The notes: generated by a model not told the origin, from the letters alone. Shown: positions 51,698 through 60,669, numbered from the stretch's first letter. The stretch: DNA of 64,000 bases from Spongiimicrobium salis (GCF_043678055.1 NZ_JBHEQA010000007.1:62001-126000), one strand, 5' to 3'. Made by a program: numbers and translations.

Positions 51698-52438
51698 TCA
51701 ATATCCAGCAATTTCTAAGATTTCCTCAGGACGGTATTGACTCATTTCTAGAATCCCTTTTTTAGCATTTGCCATTGCTTTTCGTACCATAAAATTCCCT
51801 GTTCTATAGCCTATGGCCAATCTCCCATCCGGGTGTTCAAACATCCATTCCCTGTAGTTTGCATTTTTGGGCAGTGCCAAAATTTCTTTGGCCCATTGCT
51901 CAGCAATAGCATCTTCAGGAGGATTATCGGCCTTTAAGATGATTTGGGTGTATTCTTGGGAAAAAACAACGGCCAAACCTTCGTTGATCGCCGCGATATC
52001 TATTCCCTGGGCAAATGTATTGTCCTTAATGGCCCAACCTCTATAAAGGTGGTGAAATTCATGAAAAAGAGTAGATTTTAAGTAGGTGCCTATCGATGTA
52101 GTAGGACCCCCGGGAAATTTGTTCGATAGTTGAATGGCCACAAAGGGAGGGGAGTTGGTCTCTGTTCTACCCGTGACACCGCCTACAGCATCTAGGTCCC
52201 AATCTACGATTTCTATTTCCACTTGAATTTCTTTAGGTAATTTGGGTAAAAGTGCGCGTACTTCTTTTTCGGAAGCTAAGACGACTTCTTGAATCAATTT
52301 TTTTTGATCATTTGTGAAGGTGTCAATTTCTTCTTTATAGGTGATACTTGCTATTCCGCTTGCGGTTGTTGTAGGCTTGCACTTGCAGCCAATTCCTAAG
52401 AATAGAGCAATGATGGTGTAGCTTTTTAATTTGTTCAT
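51698..52438 (-). CDS. Lipoprotein with HEFHH zinc-protease motif (DUF2268-like)
   Basis: A 246-residue lipoprotein (lipobox GIGC, Cys18, followed by KCK). A metalloprotease-like motif HEFHHLYRGW and a downstream INEGLAVVFSQEY (possible third ligand) lie in the centre. The pattern resembles the predicted zinc-dependent protease family DUF2268. The target is unknown, and it stands alone between the LytTR regulator and the S41 peptidase. Confidence 0.78.
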   Translation of the reverse strand: MNKLKSYTIIALFLGIGCKCKPTTTASGIASITYKEEIDTFTNDQKKLIQEVVLASEKEVRALLPKLPKEIQVEIEIVDWDLDAVGGVTGRTETNSPPFVAIQLSNKFPGGPTTSIGTYLKSTLFHEFHHLYRGWAIKDNTFAQGIDIAAINEGLAVVFSQEYTQIILKADNPPEDAIAEQWAKEILALPKNANYREWMFEHPDGRLAIGYRTGNFMVRKAMANAKKGILEMSQYRPEEILEIAGY

Positions 52439-52542
52439 GTTATGCTTTTTCTTGAAGACAAGAAAAAACCAAAAGGGTTACATGTTCCTTTTTTTTAACA
52501 GAAAATCCTTGTGTGAAGACATTGTGGATTTAGAATTTTGTT

Positions 52543-53904
52543 TCAAGGAACATGGGGTATTTTGGTGAGTTCCATTGGCGAATCTATGCCGATCAATTGT
52601 TTTACCTCACCTTTTTCATTGAATATAAATTGAATTCTTTCCTTAAGATTCCCTACTTTAAATATGTGATTTTCTAGGGGAGTCAATGCCATCTTACCGC
52701 CTTTAGATCGCATTTGTCCGTAAAGATTGTTGTTCTCCAAGCTAATGGTAATTTGGATCGCCCCTCCCTTGTATACGCCCAAGTATTTGGAATAGATGCC
52801 AATATCCACAGGCGCATTATTTTTAGATGAACTGATAAAGGAAATTAAATGCTCATAATTGGAAGGGTGCACCTCCTTGATATTCTTTTCTTTGGCATAC
52901 TCTAGTGCCATGCGGTATGCCTTGGGAAAGGCGGTACTACCCTTTACCTGATGATGGGGAATGACGCCAATTTTTTCAAAACTGGTTTTAGTGATGGCAT
53001 TGATGGTTTCCTCGGTGGATAGTTGTATGCTGAAACGGTCATTTATTTCGTGAACCGATGCCCCATTTCCCGCTCCGGCAGTAATTTCTCCAATAATCGT
53101 TGCCCTTTCCAAATGTTTGAGCATATAGGCAAAAGATTCTGCTGCCGATCCCGTATTTGCGTTGGTCAGAACATATAATTTGATATTGGGCAATTTGGTC
53201 CCCAAAATATTGGGATCCGTAGAGACGCCATAGGTGTGATCATGTAAAGTACACCGATAATCGGAAAGGTGGATTGGTGTTTTGCTGTCAAAAAAGTAGC
53301 TGATATAATGGGCGACCATTTCTTCAAAACCTCCGCCATTATTTTGTACATCCACAATAAGCGCATCAGTATTTTTGAGTATTTCAAAAGCATTGGCAAT
53401 GACAGGTTTAATAGCCTCTAGGTATTGGTGCCGCGTGAAATGTTTAATTTTTAGATAACCAATATTGCCCTCCAGAATCTTGACTTCACTTAGGCCATAA
53501 TTGGTCCAAGGTCCGCTTTCATTAACCTGTATGGAGGAGGTGTTTTCCGTTGCCATTTCCCTTGGGGACCTATAAATCATATCCATGTGTAAATCCCCGT
53601 TAATAGCCCGTAAATCTGCACTAAGGGAATCCGAGAGTATCCGCGGATCGGTAATCGTGCTATAATGACCTTTGCTATTTTTGACTTGGATATAATCTAC
53701 GATTTGTTGTCCTATTTTGGGAGTGATGTAGTACCGTGGAACAAGAGCGGAAATAGAGTCGATGAGCGTATTTAGTTCTGCACGTGAAACTTGGTCAGCA
53801 GCCTGTTTTTGAGCGTGGATTCCGGTATGGAATAGCGAAATTAAAAGGAGTAAAACTAGTTTTTGTACACAGAAAGTGCTTAAGGTTTTGCAATGATGGT
53901 TCAT
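52543..53904 (-). CDS. S41 family peptidase, exported
   Basis: A 453-residue exported peptidase. The start at 53904 (MNHHCKTLS with a signal peptide to IHA before Gln) is preferred over an upstream ATG that adds 16 basic residues. The S41 core is visible: LIVDVQNNGGG, the catalytic Ser in NTGSAAESFAYML, and the Lys-type GEITAGAGNGASVHEI. The N-terminal 100 residues form a helical cap and the last 100 a lipocalin-like beta domain. No PDZ domain is seen, unlike C-terminal processing proteases. Confidence 0.85.
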   Translation of the reverse strand: MNHHCKTLSTFCVQKLVLLLLISLFHTGIHAQKQAADQVSRAELNTLIDSISALVPRYYITPKIGQQIVDYIQVKNSKGHYSTITDPRILSDSLSADLRAINGDLHMDMIYRSPREMATENTSSIQVNESGPWTNYGLSEVKILEGNIGYLKIKHFTRHQYLEAIKPVIANAFEILKNTDALIVDVQNNGGGFEEMVAHYISYFFDSKTPIHLSDYRCTLHDHTYGVSTDPNILGTKLPNIKLYVLTNANTGSAAESFAYMLKHLERATIIGEITAGAGNGASVHEINDRFSIQLSTEETINAITKTSFEKIGVIPHHQVKGSTAFPKAYRMALEYAKEKNIKEVHPSNYEHLISFISSSKNNAPVDIGIYSKYLGVYKGGAIQITISLENNNLYGQMRSKGGKMALTPLENHIFKVGNLKERIQFIFNEKGEVKQLIGIDSPMELTKIPHVP

Positions 53905-53976
53905 TAGATTCGTTTTTTGATGTCTGTAAAAGTAGCGGGAAAGAAACGTCAAAAATAGAATGAGATTAGCCCATCG

Positions 53977-54780
53977 CTAAAATCTCCTATACCCTTTTGG
54001 TAAAAAGTGCGTCTGTTGTTTGAAATTTCGTATGAAATGACTTTGATCCGTAAATCCACAATAAAATGCAATTTCTGAGAGTGACAAATCCGTGTTTTTG
54101 ATAAGATCTATACTCTTTTCAATTTTCAACTTCCGTTGATATTCTCCTAGGGTACATTGAAAGTACTTTCGAAAATTTTTTGAAATGGTCACCGGATGGG
54201 CGCCAACATGGATTGCTATCTCCTGAAGTGACAGGGATTCATTCCATTGGTCATGTAACAGTTCCATTAAAAGTTCGGCCCATCTGGGAAGAGAAGCATG
54301 TTTTTTTTCATTTTGATATGAAACAAGCTCCAATAACAATTTGGATAGATACTCGCCACCATGCTGTTGCAACAGTTCATGCTGCATTTTCAATATCAAA
54401 GCTTTGGCATTGATATTGGAGTGAATGGCCGTTTTAATGTCTTCTTGCTTAAGGTCATATTCCTTGAGAAAGGAATCTTCAATTTCAATATTGGCACTTT
54501 TAGCAATGGGAGTAGGGCTGATCCATCGATGTTGTTCCTCTGCATGATAAAAGAAAATACTACCTTCTTTTTTGCTATACCTAGTCTGGTGTTTTGTTTG
54601 GGATTTGCCGCCTTCAAATACAAAGCAAATATGAAGATTTTCATGATAGTGCCATTCGGGATTGTTTTTTTTGGCTGCATACACCGTGTTGGTAATCGTA
54701 CAGCCTTCCATTTGATGACTGCGAACAATATCACCCGTATATTCTCCTTTGTTTAGAACCGTCATTTCCGAATATTCCAT
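53977..54780 (-). CDS. AraC family transcriptional regulator
   Basis: A 267-residue regulator. The N-terminal 120 residues form a cupin-like sensor domain (EWHYHENLHICFVFEGGKS). The C-terminal 100 residues are the AraC DNA-binding domain with two HTH motifs, LSLQEIAIHVGAHPVTISKNFRKYFQCTLGEY and LSLSEIAFYCGFTDQSHFIRNFKQQT. The ligand is not known. It follows the AHSA1 gene by six bases and probably belongs to that transcript. Confidence 0.9.
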   Translation of the reverse strand: MEYSEMTVLNKGEYTGDIVRSHQMEGCTITNTVYAAKKNNPEWHYHENLHICFVFEGGKSQTKHQTRYSKKEGSIFFYHAEEQHRWISPTPIAKSANIEIEDSFLKEYDLKQEDIKTAIHSNINAKALILKMQHELLQQHGGEYLSKLLLELVSYQNEKKHASLPRWAELLMELLHDQWNESLSLQEIAIHVGAHPVTISKNFRKYFQCTLGEYQRKLKIEKSIDLIKNTDLSLSEIAFYCGFTDQSHFIRNFKQQTHFLPKGYRRF

Positions 54781-54786
54781 AGAACG

Positions 54787-55236
54787 TTACTTATTATCCT
54801 TTTTTGCTTCTAAATACGCGTGTAAACGCTCTTTGATAAAGTAATTCCATCCGGCAACACCGCTTTCTCTCTTAAACTCTGGAATGGTATCGGGGAACGG
54901 CTCCAGAGTGGTGAAGCTGAAATTCAATTTTGTTCGTGTATCCGAAGGGGTAAGTTCAAAATAAGAAACTCCACGACCTGGATACCCCTCAAAGGTCCAT
55001 TCATAGGCTATTTTATAGGGGGCATCTACTTCCATTACCTTCCATACATGTGGAAATACCCTATCTTCAACTTCAATAATAAAACTTGTTTTAAATCCAA
55101 TCCGAGTTTCAAAAGTAGGAATATTGGAAAAGTACCATTGTTTCATTTCCTCGTGTACCGTCAATGCTTTCCAAACAGCTATTATTGCGCTGTTAAAAAT
55201 ATGCGTTACAAGAATGGGTTTGTCCTCATACTTCAT
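54787..55236 (-). CDS. AHSA1/SRPBCC domain protein
   Basis: A 149-residue START/SRPBCC-fold protein of the AHSA1 type: ILVTHIFNSAIIAVWKALTVHEEMKQWYFS, the VWKVMEVDAPYKIAYEWTFEG core, and WNYFIKERLHAYLEAK as the terminal helix. These proteins bind hydrophobic ligands. Its start overlaps the stop of the membrane protein by four bases, and the AraC regulator follows by six, forming a three-gene operon. Confidence 0.87.
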   Translation of the reverse strand: MKYEDKPILVTHIFNSAIIAVWKALTVHEEMKQWYFSNIPTFETRIGFKTSFIIEVEDRVFPHVWKVMEVDAPYKIAYEWTFEGYPGRGVSYFELTPSDTRTKLNFSFTTLEPFPDTIPEFKRESGVAGWNYFIKERLHAYLEAKKDNK

Positions 55237-55661
55237 TTTTTGTCTTTTCTATGGTTTTCAAACATTTCTATGGCAGATTTTAACATTCCTAGTAGGCCAA
55301 TGGCCAATATTATGATGCCAATGGATAGTTCCTTTAGGTTGCTATTGACACTACTAAAATAACCAGTTAAGCCTCTTATCATGAGAAATAGTGTAATAAG
55401 AAACATCATACCGATAAGCACTTTTCCCTTTACGGGATGTTCCCAAATTTTTCTGGACAATTTATTTTGTGTTTTTGTGGTGTCCTGAAGTGTCGAGAAA
55501 CTTATCCCAAGGCCCATAAAAATTAATACATTATTGAATTCTTTAATTATCCCATCTATATCCATATCATTAAAATGGGGTTTAATGGCAAAGTATAATG
55601 CAATGAGCATTAACGGATATTGCAAATAACTGATATAGTGAAATGCTAATTTAATATTCAT
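55233..55661 (-). CDS. Membrane protein of unknown function
   Basis: A 142-residue protein with about four membrane helices (residues 12-28, 45-60, 77-95 and 105-130). I see no recognised motif; ISYLQYPLMLIALYFAIKP and GKVLIGMMFLITLFLMIRGLTGYF are simply hydrophobic. Its stop overlaps the start of the AHSA1 gene by four bases. It is the first gene of that operon. Confidence 0.7.
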   Translation of the reverse strand: MNIKLAFHYISYLQYPLMLIALYFAIKPHFNDMDIDGIIKEFNNVLIFMGLGISFSTLQDTTKTQNKLSRKIWEHPVKGKVLIGMMFLITLFLMIRGLTGYFSSVNSNLKELSIGIIILAIGLLGMLKSAIEMFENHRKDKK

Positions 55662-55775
55662 TTTATAAAGTTTAGATGTGGTTGATCTTTTTTAATTTTC
55701 ATCTGTTTTTACGTTGAGATGATGCAATGTATAAGAGCCTTTATGGCAACGTAGGGGGCAAAGGTTTTTGTAGAC

Positions 55776-56120
55776 CTACTCTTTTAAATAAAAACGGAAC
55801 TCCCCAGACGATACTATCAAAGTGTCTTCTGTTAATTTCTGAATACTAAATTCCTTGCTTTCCCCTTTAACACTGATGGTTAAAACACTATCCTTAAGCT
55901 TCCATATGCCTTTTAGTGTACTCCCAATTTGGGTAATCATAGCTACAGTATGGTCGGCTTTGAAATGATAATTCATTTTGGGGTAAATGTCCAAAGGCTT
56001 GGTCATTCTTTCCATTTTGGTCACCCTCCACCGCTTTATTATGCGCTGTTCCATGTTGGAGGTACATGATAGTATAAACACTACTAATAAGATTCCGATT
56101 TTGACCAATCTATGCTTCAT
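55776..56120 (-). CDS. Small lipocalin-like lipoprotein
   Basis: A 114-residue lipoprotein (lipobox ILSC, Cys19). The mature 95 residues form repeated beta hairpins, RIIKRWRVTKMERM...PKMNYHFKADHTV, GIWKLKDSVLTISV and KEFSIQKLTEDTLIVSS, as in lipocalin-like or DUF4923-type proteins. It may bind a ligand in the periplasm. Single gene with no partners. Confidence 0.7.
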   Translation of the reverse strand: MKHRLVKIGILLVVFILSCTSNMEQRIIKRWRVTKMERMTKPLDIYPKMNYHFKADHTVAMITQIGSTLKGIWKLKDSVLTISVKGESKEFSIQKLTEDTLIVSSGEFRFYLKE

Positions 56121-56170
56121 ACGGTCTTAAAGTTCGGTTATTTTTTTATTATTTAAACCTTCACCAATAG

Positions 56171-56198
56171 AAAAAGCACAAGTGATGGACTTGTGCTT
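56171..56198 (-). terminator. Terminator after the azoreductase operon
   Basis: Stem AAGCACAAG (56174-56182) / CTTGTGCTT (56190-56198), loop of seven, with five Ts on the minus strand. It lies 47 bases after the stop of the membrane-protein gene. Confidence 0.75.
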
Positions 56199-56244
56199 AA
56201 GCTATAAGGGATGGTTTGAAAGGGAGTTGGTTTCCAAAAAAAGT

Positions 56245-56748
56245 TTACAACATTTCCTTTTTAGGAAGGTAATTGGAAGTGATCAGGGCAATAGGCAGTC
56301 CTACCAAGACCATATGCCATGCAATTCCTATTAGCGCCAGACCAAGGTCAAAAGGAGATTTTGGAATATTGGTATAAGGCAATATAAGTAGATTCATGAC
56401 CAACCATATTCCTAAACCGTAAAAAAGCCCAATGACGATAACGTTTCCCCGCAATACAGCTAGGGTAGAATGGGCAAAGAAGTATATGATGGCTACCACA
56501 TAAGCAATTAAAAAATGAAAGAAGAGCCCGGCAAGAATCATGGATATTCCCCCATTGATAGCCTCGGGGCCATAAACTCCTGCAGCAATGAATTGCAAGA
56601 CTTGTAGCGGATTTAAATCGAAATAAAAATAATAAACGATTACTCCGGCTATGGCATCTAGAATGCCCGCTATTAACCCTGACCAAAGTAAGGTTTTAAT
56701 TGAACTGGATGACTTTGTAAAGTCAAAGAGAGACACTGAATTTATCAT
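56245..56748 (-). CDS. Membrane protein (YagU/DUF1440-like)
   Basis: A 167-residue protein with about four helices. The pattern LLWSGLIAGILDAIAGVIVYYFYFD, ending with FDLGLALIGIAWHMVLVGLPIALI, recalls YagU-like (DUF1440) inner-membrane proteins; AAGVYGPEAINGGISMILAGLFFHFLIAY lies between. It is 20 bases downstream of azoR and ends at a terminator, so it is probably the second gene of that operon. Role unknown. Confidence 0.65.
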   Translation of the reverse strand: MINSVSLFDFTKSSSSIKTLLWSGLIAGILDAIAGVIVYYFYFDLNPLQVLQFIAAGVYGPEAINGGISMILAGLFFHFLIAYVVAIIYFFAHSTLAVLRGNVIVIGLFYGLGIWLVMNLLILPYTNIPKSPFDLGLALIGIAWHMVLVGLPIALITSNYLPKKEML

Positions 56749-56768
56749 GACGTTTTTTTTATTTTTTG

Positions 56769-57401
56769 TTATACATCTTTGGAATACGCCAATTCCTTTG
56801 TACGCAATAGGGCTGCTTCAAAATCTTTGATGGGGTCCTCTGTCAATAAGGATGGCTGAAATCGCAATTCTTCAATAGCCGTGATGCCGATCATGTTTAA
56901 CCACCAATGGAAGTAATTGGAATGATAGTCACTACCGTATTTTGGAGCTGCCCCAGGTGCATAGACTCCGCTGGTGTAAAATAGGGTTGCTTTTTTTCCT
57001 TTTAACAGACCTGAGTACCCATTTTCGGGATCAAAACCAAATAATAACCCGGGTTGGGTAATGATATCTATATATTGTTTCATTTTATAAGGGATCCCGC
57101 CATTCCACATAGGTATGGCAAATACATAATGGTCGGCATCGAGAAAGCGTTGCGTGATTTGCAAGACCGTATCCCAGGCCGACTTTTTACTTTCATTCAT
57201 TTCCCCATCACCAAAGAAGGTCATTTTTGCTGCGGCCCTATTGGCGTCGAATTCTGGCAGCTTTTCCTTCCAAAGTTCTATAGCATCAACGGAAATGTTC
57301 TTGTCTTTTTCTTTAAGAATTTCCAAATACGTATGTGATAAGGCTGCGGATTTGGAATGTACTCCCCGAGGGGAGGCAATAATTTGAAGAATTTTGCACA
57401 T
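56769..57401 (-). CDS. azoR: FMN-dependent NADH azoreductase
   Basis: A 210-residue flavodoxin-fold quinone/azo reductase. Motifs are LQIIASPRGVHSKSAALSHTYLE (FMN phosphate loop), YVFAIPMWNGGIPYKMKQYIDII (the AIPMYNF-like loop) and LFYTSGVYAPG near the C-terminus. It reduces quinones or azo dyes with NADH through FMN. Its upstream region has a 16-base palindrome. It leads a two-gene operon. Confidence 0.9.
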   Translation of the reverse strand: MCKILQIIASPRGVHSKSAALSHTYLEILKEKDKNISVDAIELWKEKLPEFDANRAAAKMTFFGDGEMNESKKSAWDTVLQITQRFLDADHYVFAIPMWNGGIPYKMKQYIDIITQPGLLFGFDPENGYSGLLKGKKATLFYTSGVYAPGAAPKYGSDYHSNYFHWWLNMIGITAIEELRFQPSLLTEDPIKDFEAALLRTKELAYSKDV

Positions 57402-57510
57402 TAGAGTTTACATTTAAAGGTTAAGGCAAACACTTTAAGTGCCTATCCAAGAAGACATCCAATGTTTACCAATTGATAGTGCAAAGTTGGTGTAGAAAAG
57501 AGAATTTAAG

Positions 57511-57526
57511 GTTCAACTAGTTGAAC
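57511..57526 (-). promoter_or_regulatory. Palindromic operator ahead of azoR
   Basis: GTTCAACTAGTTGAAC is a perfect 16-base palindrome, 110 bases before the azoR start and just past the stop of the Crp/Fnr gene. TTTG immediately upstream and TAAATTCT 18 bases later would make a weak promoter with the palindrome in its spacer, where a repressor could act. Confidence 0.45.
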
Positions 57527-57553
57527 AAATACAGTTCAGATAGACGAACATTC

Positions 57554-58138
57554 TTAGTGGTCAAAAGCCAATTGATTTCGAATTTCGCTTAAGTATTGTT
57601 TTGATATTCCCAGATAGGAAGCTATCATATATTGGGGAATACGTTGTTCAAATTGCGGATATTCTTCTCTAAAGAGAAGATACCTTTCCTTAGCGGAATA
57701 ACTCAAATTATAAATGATACGTTTCTCCAAGGATATGGAAACATTTTGAAAAAGCGTACGAAAAAAATATTCCAAGGGAGGCACTTCTTTATATAAGACC
57801 TCTAAATGCGCCAATGAAATTTGAACTACTTCGGTTTTTTCCAAACACTGCACACTGGTATTTGCAATACCTTTTTGGATAAAACTGGGAAGGTCCGTGG
57901 TCCACCAATTTTCAATGGCGAACCTAAAGATATGTTCTTTTCCTTGCGCATCTATATGGAAAGTCTTTACCGATCCTGAAATTAGAAAATTAAGGTAATG
58001 GCAAGAATCTCCCTGTTGTACCATATACTGACCTTTTAAATAGGTTCTATTTTTGATTCTTGCCGATATTAAAGCGATTTCCTCATCGGAAAGTGAAATG
58101 GTACGACCTAAATGCTGGAAGAATGCTTGCGTATTCAT
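57554..58138 (-). CDS. Crp/Fnr family transcriptional regulator
   Basis: A 194-residue regulator. The N-terminal cyclic-nucleotide-binding beta roll (KGQYMVQQGDSCHYLNFLISGSVK) lacks the N-terminal cysteines of Fnr, so it is not an iron-sulfur sensor. The C-terminal HTH is RIPQYMIASYLGISKQYLSEIRNQL. It stands beside azoR and could control it, but the palindrome there does not match a Crp/Fnr-type half-site. Confidence 0.87.
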   Translation of the reverse strand: MNTQAFFQHLGRTISLSDEEIALISARIKNRTYLKGQYMVQQGDSCHYLNFLISGSVKTFHIDAQGKEHIFRFAIENWWTTDLPSFIQKGIANTSVQCLEKTEVVQISLAHLEVLYKEVPPLEYFFRTLFQNVSISLEKRIIYNLSYSAKERYLLFREEYPQFEQRIPQYMIASYLGISKQYLSEIRNQLAFDH

Positions 58139-58275
58139 TTATTGGACATGATTAAAACCCTTGTTCAAAAGGAATAGGGGGTAAAACGGCCCTATTTTTA
58201 AACCTAAATATAATCTATAGTTTCCTTACAGCACTATGGATGTGAAAAAATGATTTTTTTCTGGAAAATACTATA

Positions 58276-58521
58276 TTATTCATGCTCGGGAAGCGCATTG
58301 AACTCCTCTCTTTTCGCATCAAACCAAGCTTTCATGGCCTCAGGGGACTGGGTCTTCATATTTTCCTTCATTTGGTTCATGACCTTAATGTGGGCCTCAT
58401 CTCCTTTTTGGTACATTGCCATTCCATGCTTTTTACTTTGTGCTACCATTTCTTCAAAGGAGTTTGCACGAAATTCCATTTCGCATGCACCTCCCAATTG
58501 TTTGCAGGTCATTGTTTTCAT
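58276..58521 (-). CDS. DUF1059-like small protein
   Basis: An 81-residue protein with a short pair of cysteines, MTCKQLGGACEMEF (Cys6, Cys13), then a helical region with EEMVAQSKKHGMAMYQ. The DUF1059 group has the same C-x2-LGG-x-C opening. Function unknown. It is 17 bases after the SRPBCC gene and completes the ArsR-AHSA1-DUF1059 operon. Confidence 0.75.
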   Translation of the reverse strand: MKTMTCKQLGGACEMEFRANSFEEMVAQSKKHGMAMYQKGDEAHIKVMNQMKENMKTQSPEAMKAWFDAKREEFNALPEHE

Positions 58522-58538
58522 AAGCCATTTTGTATTGA

Positions 58539-58997
58539 TTAAATATTTTTAAGAAGCTCCTCAAGACGGTCAAATACACCGCCCCAACCATTCATAATAC
58601 CCATTTTTTCCTGTTGTATCTTATAGGCTTCCGTAGGGTGTACCACTTTGAATGTAAATTCAGTTTTGTCGTCTTTTGCCGTAAACCAGGCTTCAATTTC
58701 CACACCTTCGGTCATAGGCCTGAAATTTGCTGTGGAAATAATTTTTTTGAATTCTTCAATTTCCGTGTATTCCCCTTCAGCGATAAATTCTTGTCCATTG
58801 GGCATTGGCATAATGTACTTCCATGTACCGCCTACGCGAAAATCGTGTGCTACTACTTTGGTGGTGACTCCCTTTGGACTCCACCAAACGGCAATATGAT
58901 CTGCCTGTGTCCAGGCTTCCCATACAAGGTGTATTGGAGCATTTAAGATTCGCTTGATCGTAACGGTTCTTTTCTCTTTTTCGCTGGATGTATTCAT
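58539..58997 (-). CDS. AHSA1/SRPBCC domain protein
   Basis: A 152-residue START-like protein of the AHSA1 type: TIKRILNAPIHLVWEAWTQADHIAVWWSP, VGGTWKYIMPMPNGQEF and FTFKVVHPTEAYK, with the terminal WGGVFDRLEELL helix. Its start overlaps the ArsR stop by four bases; such ArsR-AHSA1 pairs are widespread and probably respond to small ligands or stress. A second AHSA1 protein lies at 54787-55236. Confidence 0.9.
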   Translation of the reverse strand: MNTSSEKEKRTVTIKRILNAPIHLVWEAWTQADHIAVWWSPKGVTTKVVAHDFRVGGTWKYIMPMPNGQEFIAEGEYTEIEEFKKIISTANFRPMTEGVEIEAWFTAKDDKTEFTFKVVHPTEAYKIQQEKMGIMNGWGGVFDRLEELLKNI

Positions 58998-59320
58998 TTT
59001 GAAGTTGTTTTAGATTGTAGTTGGGTTACATATTGTTCAAAGGCATCTATTTTGTCTTCCCATAATTTTCTATACTGATCGATCCACATAAAGGCGGGAA
59101 TTAAATTTTGGGGTTGAATAAAACACAAACGTTCCCGGCCTTCTTTTTTAAAATCAATAATATCACATTCCTTCAAAATCTTTAAGTGTTTTGAGATTGC
59201 GGGGCGACTGATGTCAAACTTTTCGGCAATAGCATTCACAGTACGTGTTTCTTCGGCCAGGAGTTCAATGATACCCCGGCGGACCGGATCGGCAATGGCT
59301 TGAAAAACATCTCTTCTCAT
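58994..59320 (-). CDS. ArsR family transcriptional regulator
   Basis: A 108-residue winged-helix repressor, REGIIEL-type N-terminus (DPVRRGIIELLAEETRTVNAIAEKFDISRPAISKHLKILKECDII) then a beta wing. It belongs to the ArsR subgroup found with AHSA1 proteins and has no obvious metal-binding cysteine pair. It probably represses its own operon through the tandem operators upstream. Confidence 0.92.
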   Translation of the reverse strand: MRRDVFQAIADPVRRGIIELLAEETRTVNAIAEKFDISRPAISKHLKILKECDIIDFKKEGRERLCFIQPQNLIPAFMWIDQYRKLWEDKIDAFEQYVTQLQSKTTSK

Positions 59321-59329
59321 AAGAATTAT

Positions 59330-59376
59330 GTAACTGTTTGGTTACAAATATAAATGTAATCATTTGGTTACGCAAA
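59330..59376 (-). promoter_or_regulatory. Promoter and tandem ArsR operators of the AHSA1 operon
   Basis: On the minus strand TTTG (59373-59376), 20 bases, then TATATTTG (59345-59352) form a clean promoter. Two 16-base dyads overlap it: GTAAC-N6-GTTAC at 59330-59345 and GTAAT-N6-GTTAC at 59356-59371, 26 bases apart. One covers the spacer between the elements and the other the start site, the layout of an autorepressed ArsR operon. Confidence 0.75.
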
Positions 59377-59445
59377 TTTATTTTTAAAGACAAGCAATGG
59401 AAACGTACGTTTCTAAAAATAGGTGGGGAAATAAGCGCAAAAGAT

Positions 59446-60222
59446 TTATGCTTCTTTTTTCGTGCCCAATAGATATAGGATAACCCCTGGCCCGGATTTT
59501 ACTTTATTCATTTCCCAATCATAGTGTTCAGTTCCTTGCAAGTCTTTGACCAAGGCATTCATTTCTTTTACGGAATAGGTGCGGAGCGCAGAAACAATAC
59601 CATCCCAGAATACAAAGAGCGGCACTATAGGAATAATATAGGTAAAGAGGATACGTCCCCATTTAAAGGGACGGATAAAGGGAGTGGTCAGCAATAAGCT
59701 CAAGGGAGAAAATAGCATGGCCAGAATACTAGGAATGCTTCTTTCCTGAGCCTCAAAGATGGCAATTGCGCTATGGCAATCCATCGCATTTTGTAAAATT
59801 TGTTTGGCATCTTCGGGTCTAAAATGATGCAAAGACAAGAATTGCGTTCTGAGACCTTTCAATTCTGGAGGTACTTTCCGGGCATCTATTGATTTTTCAA
59901 TGAAAGTAATGTTATTTGCTTGTTCTTGGGTGTATTTAAATGCTGGAATATTGGGGTAGAGATCCGTTACCGTTATACTAAGGTCGGGGATATTTTTTTT
60001 TAACTCCGTGTTCAACCAAAGTAGTCCACCACCTCCGCCGGAACCTAAATCAATAATTTTGGAGGTACCACTTTTACGAAGTCCTTTTTCAATAATTGGA
60101 AGTACGGCTTTGTACATTTTTGTTTTATTGGACAAAAATTGTAGAAAGTCAGTTCCGTAGTTTCTCAAAAAAGCTGGAAACCATTTTTGGTCTTCAAATT
60201 CGAACAAATGTACTCTTCCCAT
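59446..60222 (-). CDS. SAM-dependent methyltransferase-like protein
   Basis: A 258-residue protein with a class I methyltransferase motif IIDLGSGGGGGLLWLN (about residues 56-71) and a following ITVTDLYPN acidic strand. The C-terminal part has hydrophobic segments (FSPLSLLLTTPFI, FTYIIPIVPLFVFW), which suggest membrane association and a hydrophobic substrate. No close functional relative is recognised. Single gene. Confidence 0.8.
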   Translation of the reverse strand: MGRVHLFEFEDQKWFPAFLRNYGTDFLQFLSNKTKMYKAVLPIIEKGLRKSGTSKIIDLGSGGGGGLLWLNTELKKNIPDLSITVTDLYPNIPAFKYTQEQANNITFIEKSIDARKVPPELKGLRTQFLSLHHFRPEDAKQILQNAMDCHSAIAIFEAQERSIPSILAMLFSPLSLLLTTPFIRPFKWGRILFTYIIPIVPLFVFWDGIVSALRTYSVKEMNALVKDLQGTEHYDWEMNKVKSGPGVILYLLGTKKEA

Positions 60223-60334
60223 AATTTTCCCTCAAAAACACTATTAAAATACTTCTTTTAAGCGAGCCAGGAAAGAAAGTTGCCCCAAAAATGAAGCAGT
60301 TTTAGGAAAGGGTGATGTTATGCGACTTTAGGAT

Positions 60335-60526
60335 TTAGGAAGCTCCGTTGGACCTGGAATTTATGATGATCAATGGAGTCAATAATAAACCTACGCCCAA
60401 GCCCATGAAACCACCCTGTAACCCATCTGATAAAGGGAGGTAATACGAACTAATTTGGGCAGCTGCGATTAAAAACAGTCCAAAGGGAATTAAGAATAAG
60501 GCTTTTCTTCTTCTGAAAGTATTCAT
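60335..60526 (-). CDS. Small two-helix membrane protein
   Basis: A 63-residue protein: RRRK at the N-terminus, then two membrane helices (about residues 9-28 and 36-54) separated by LPLSDGLQGG. No known family. Its size and basic N-terminus are compatible with a real small gene, though coding status is not certain. Confidence 0.55.
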   Translation of the reverse strand: MNTFRRRKALFLIPFGLFLIAAAQISSYYLPLSDGLQGGFMGLGVGLLLTPLIIINSRSNGAS

Positions 60527-60669
60527 GGTTTTCTTTGCTATATTCTATAAGTAACATCTTTGGCGTTTTGTTACATGAAATGGGCATACTTTATTTTTCC
60601 CGTGAAAGCCAGAAAAGAATTGCTTCCAGAGCAGAAAGCAAAAAATAGTCGTTACAAATGATCCGTGAA

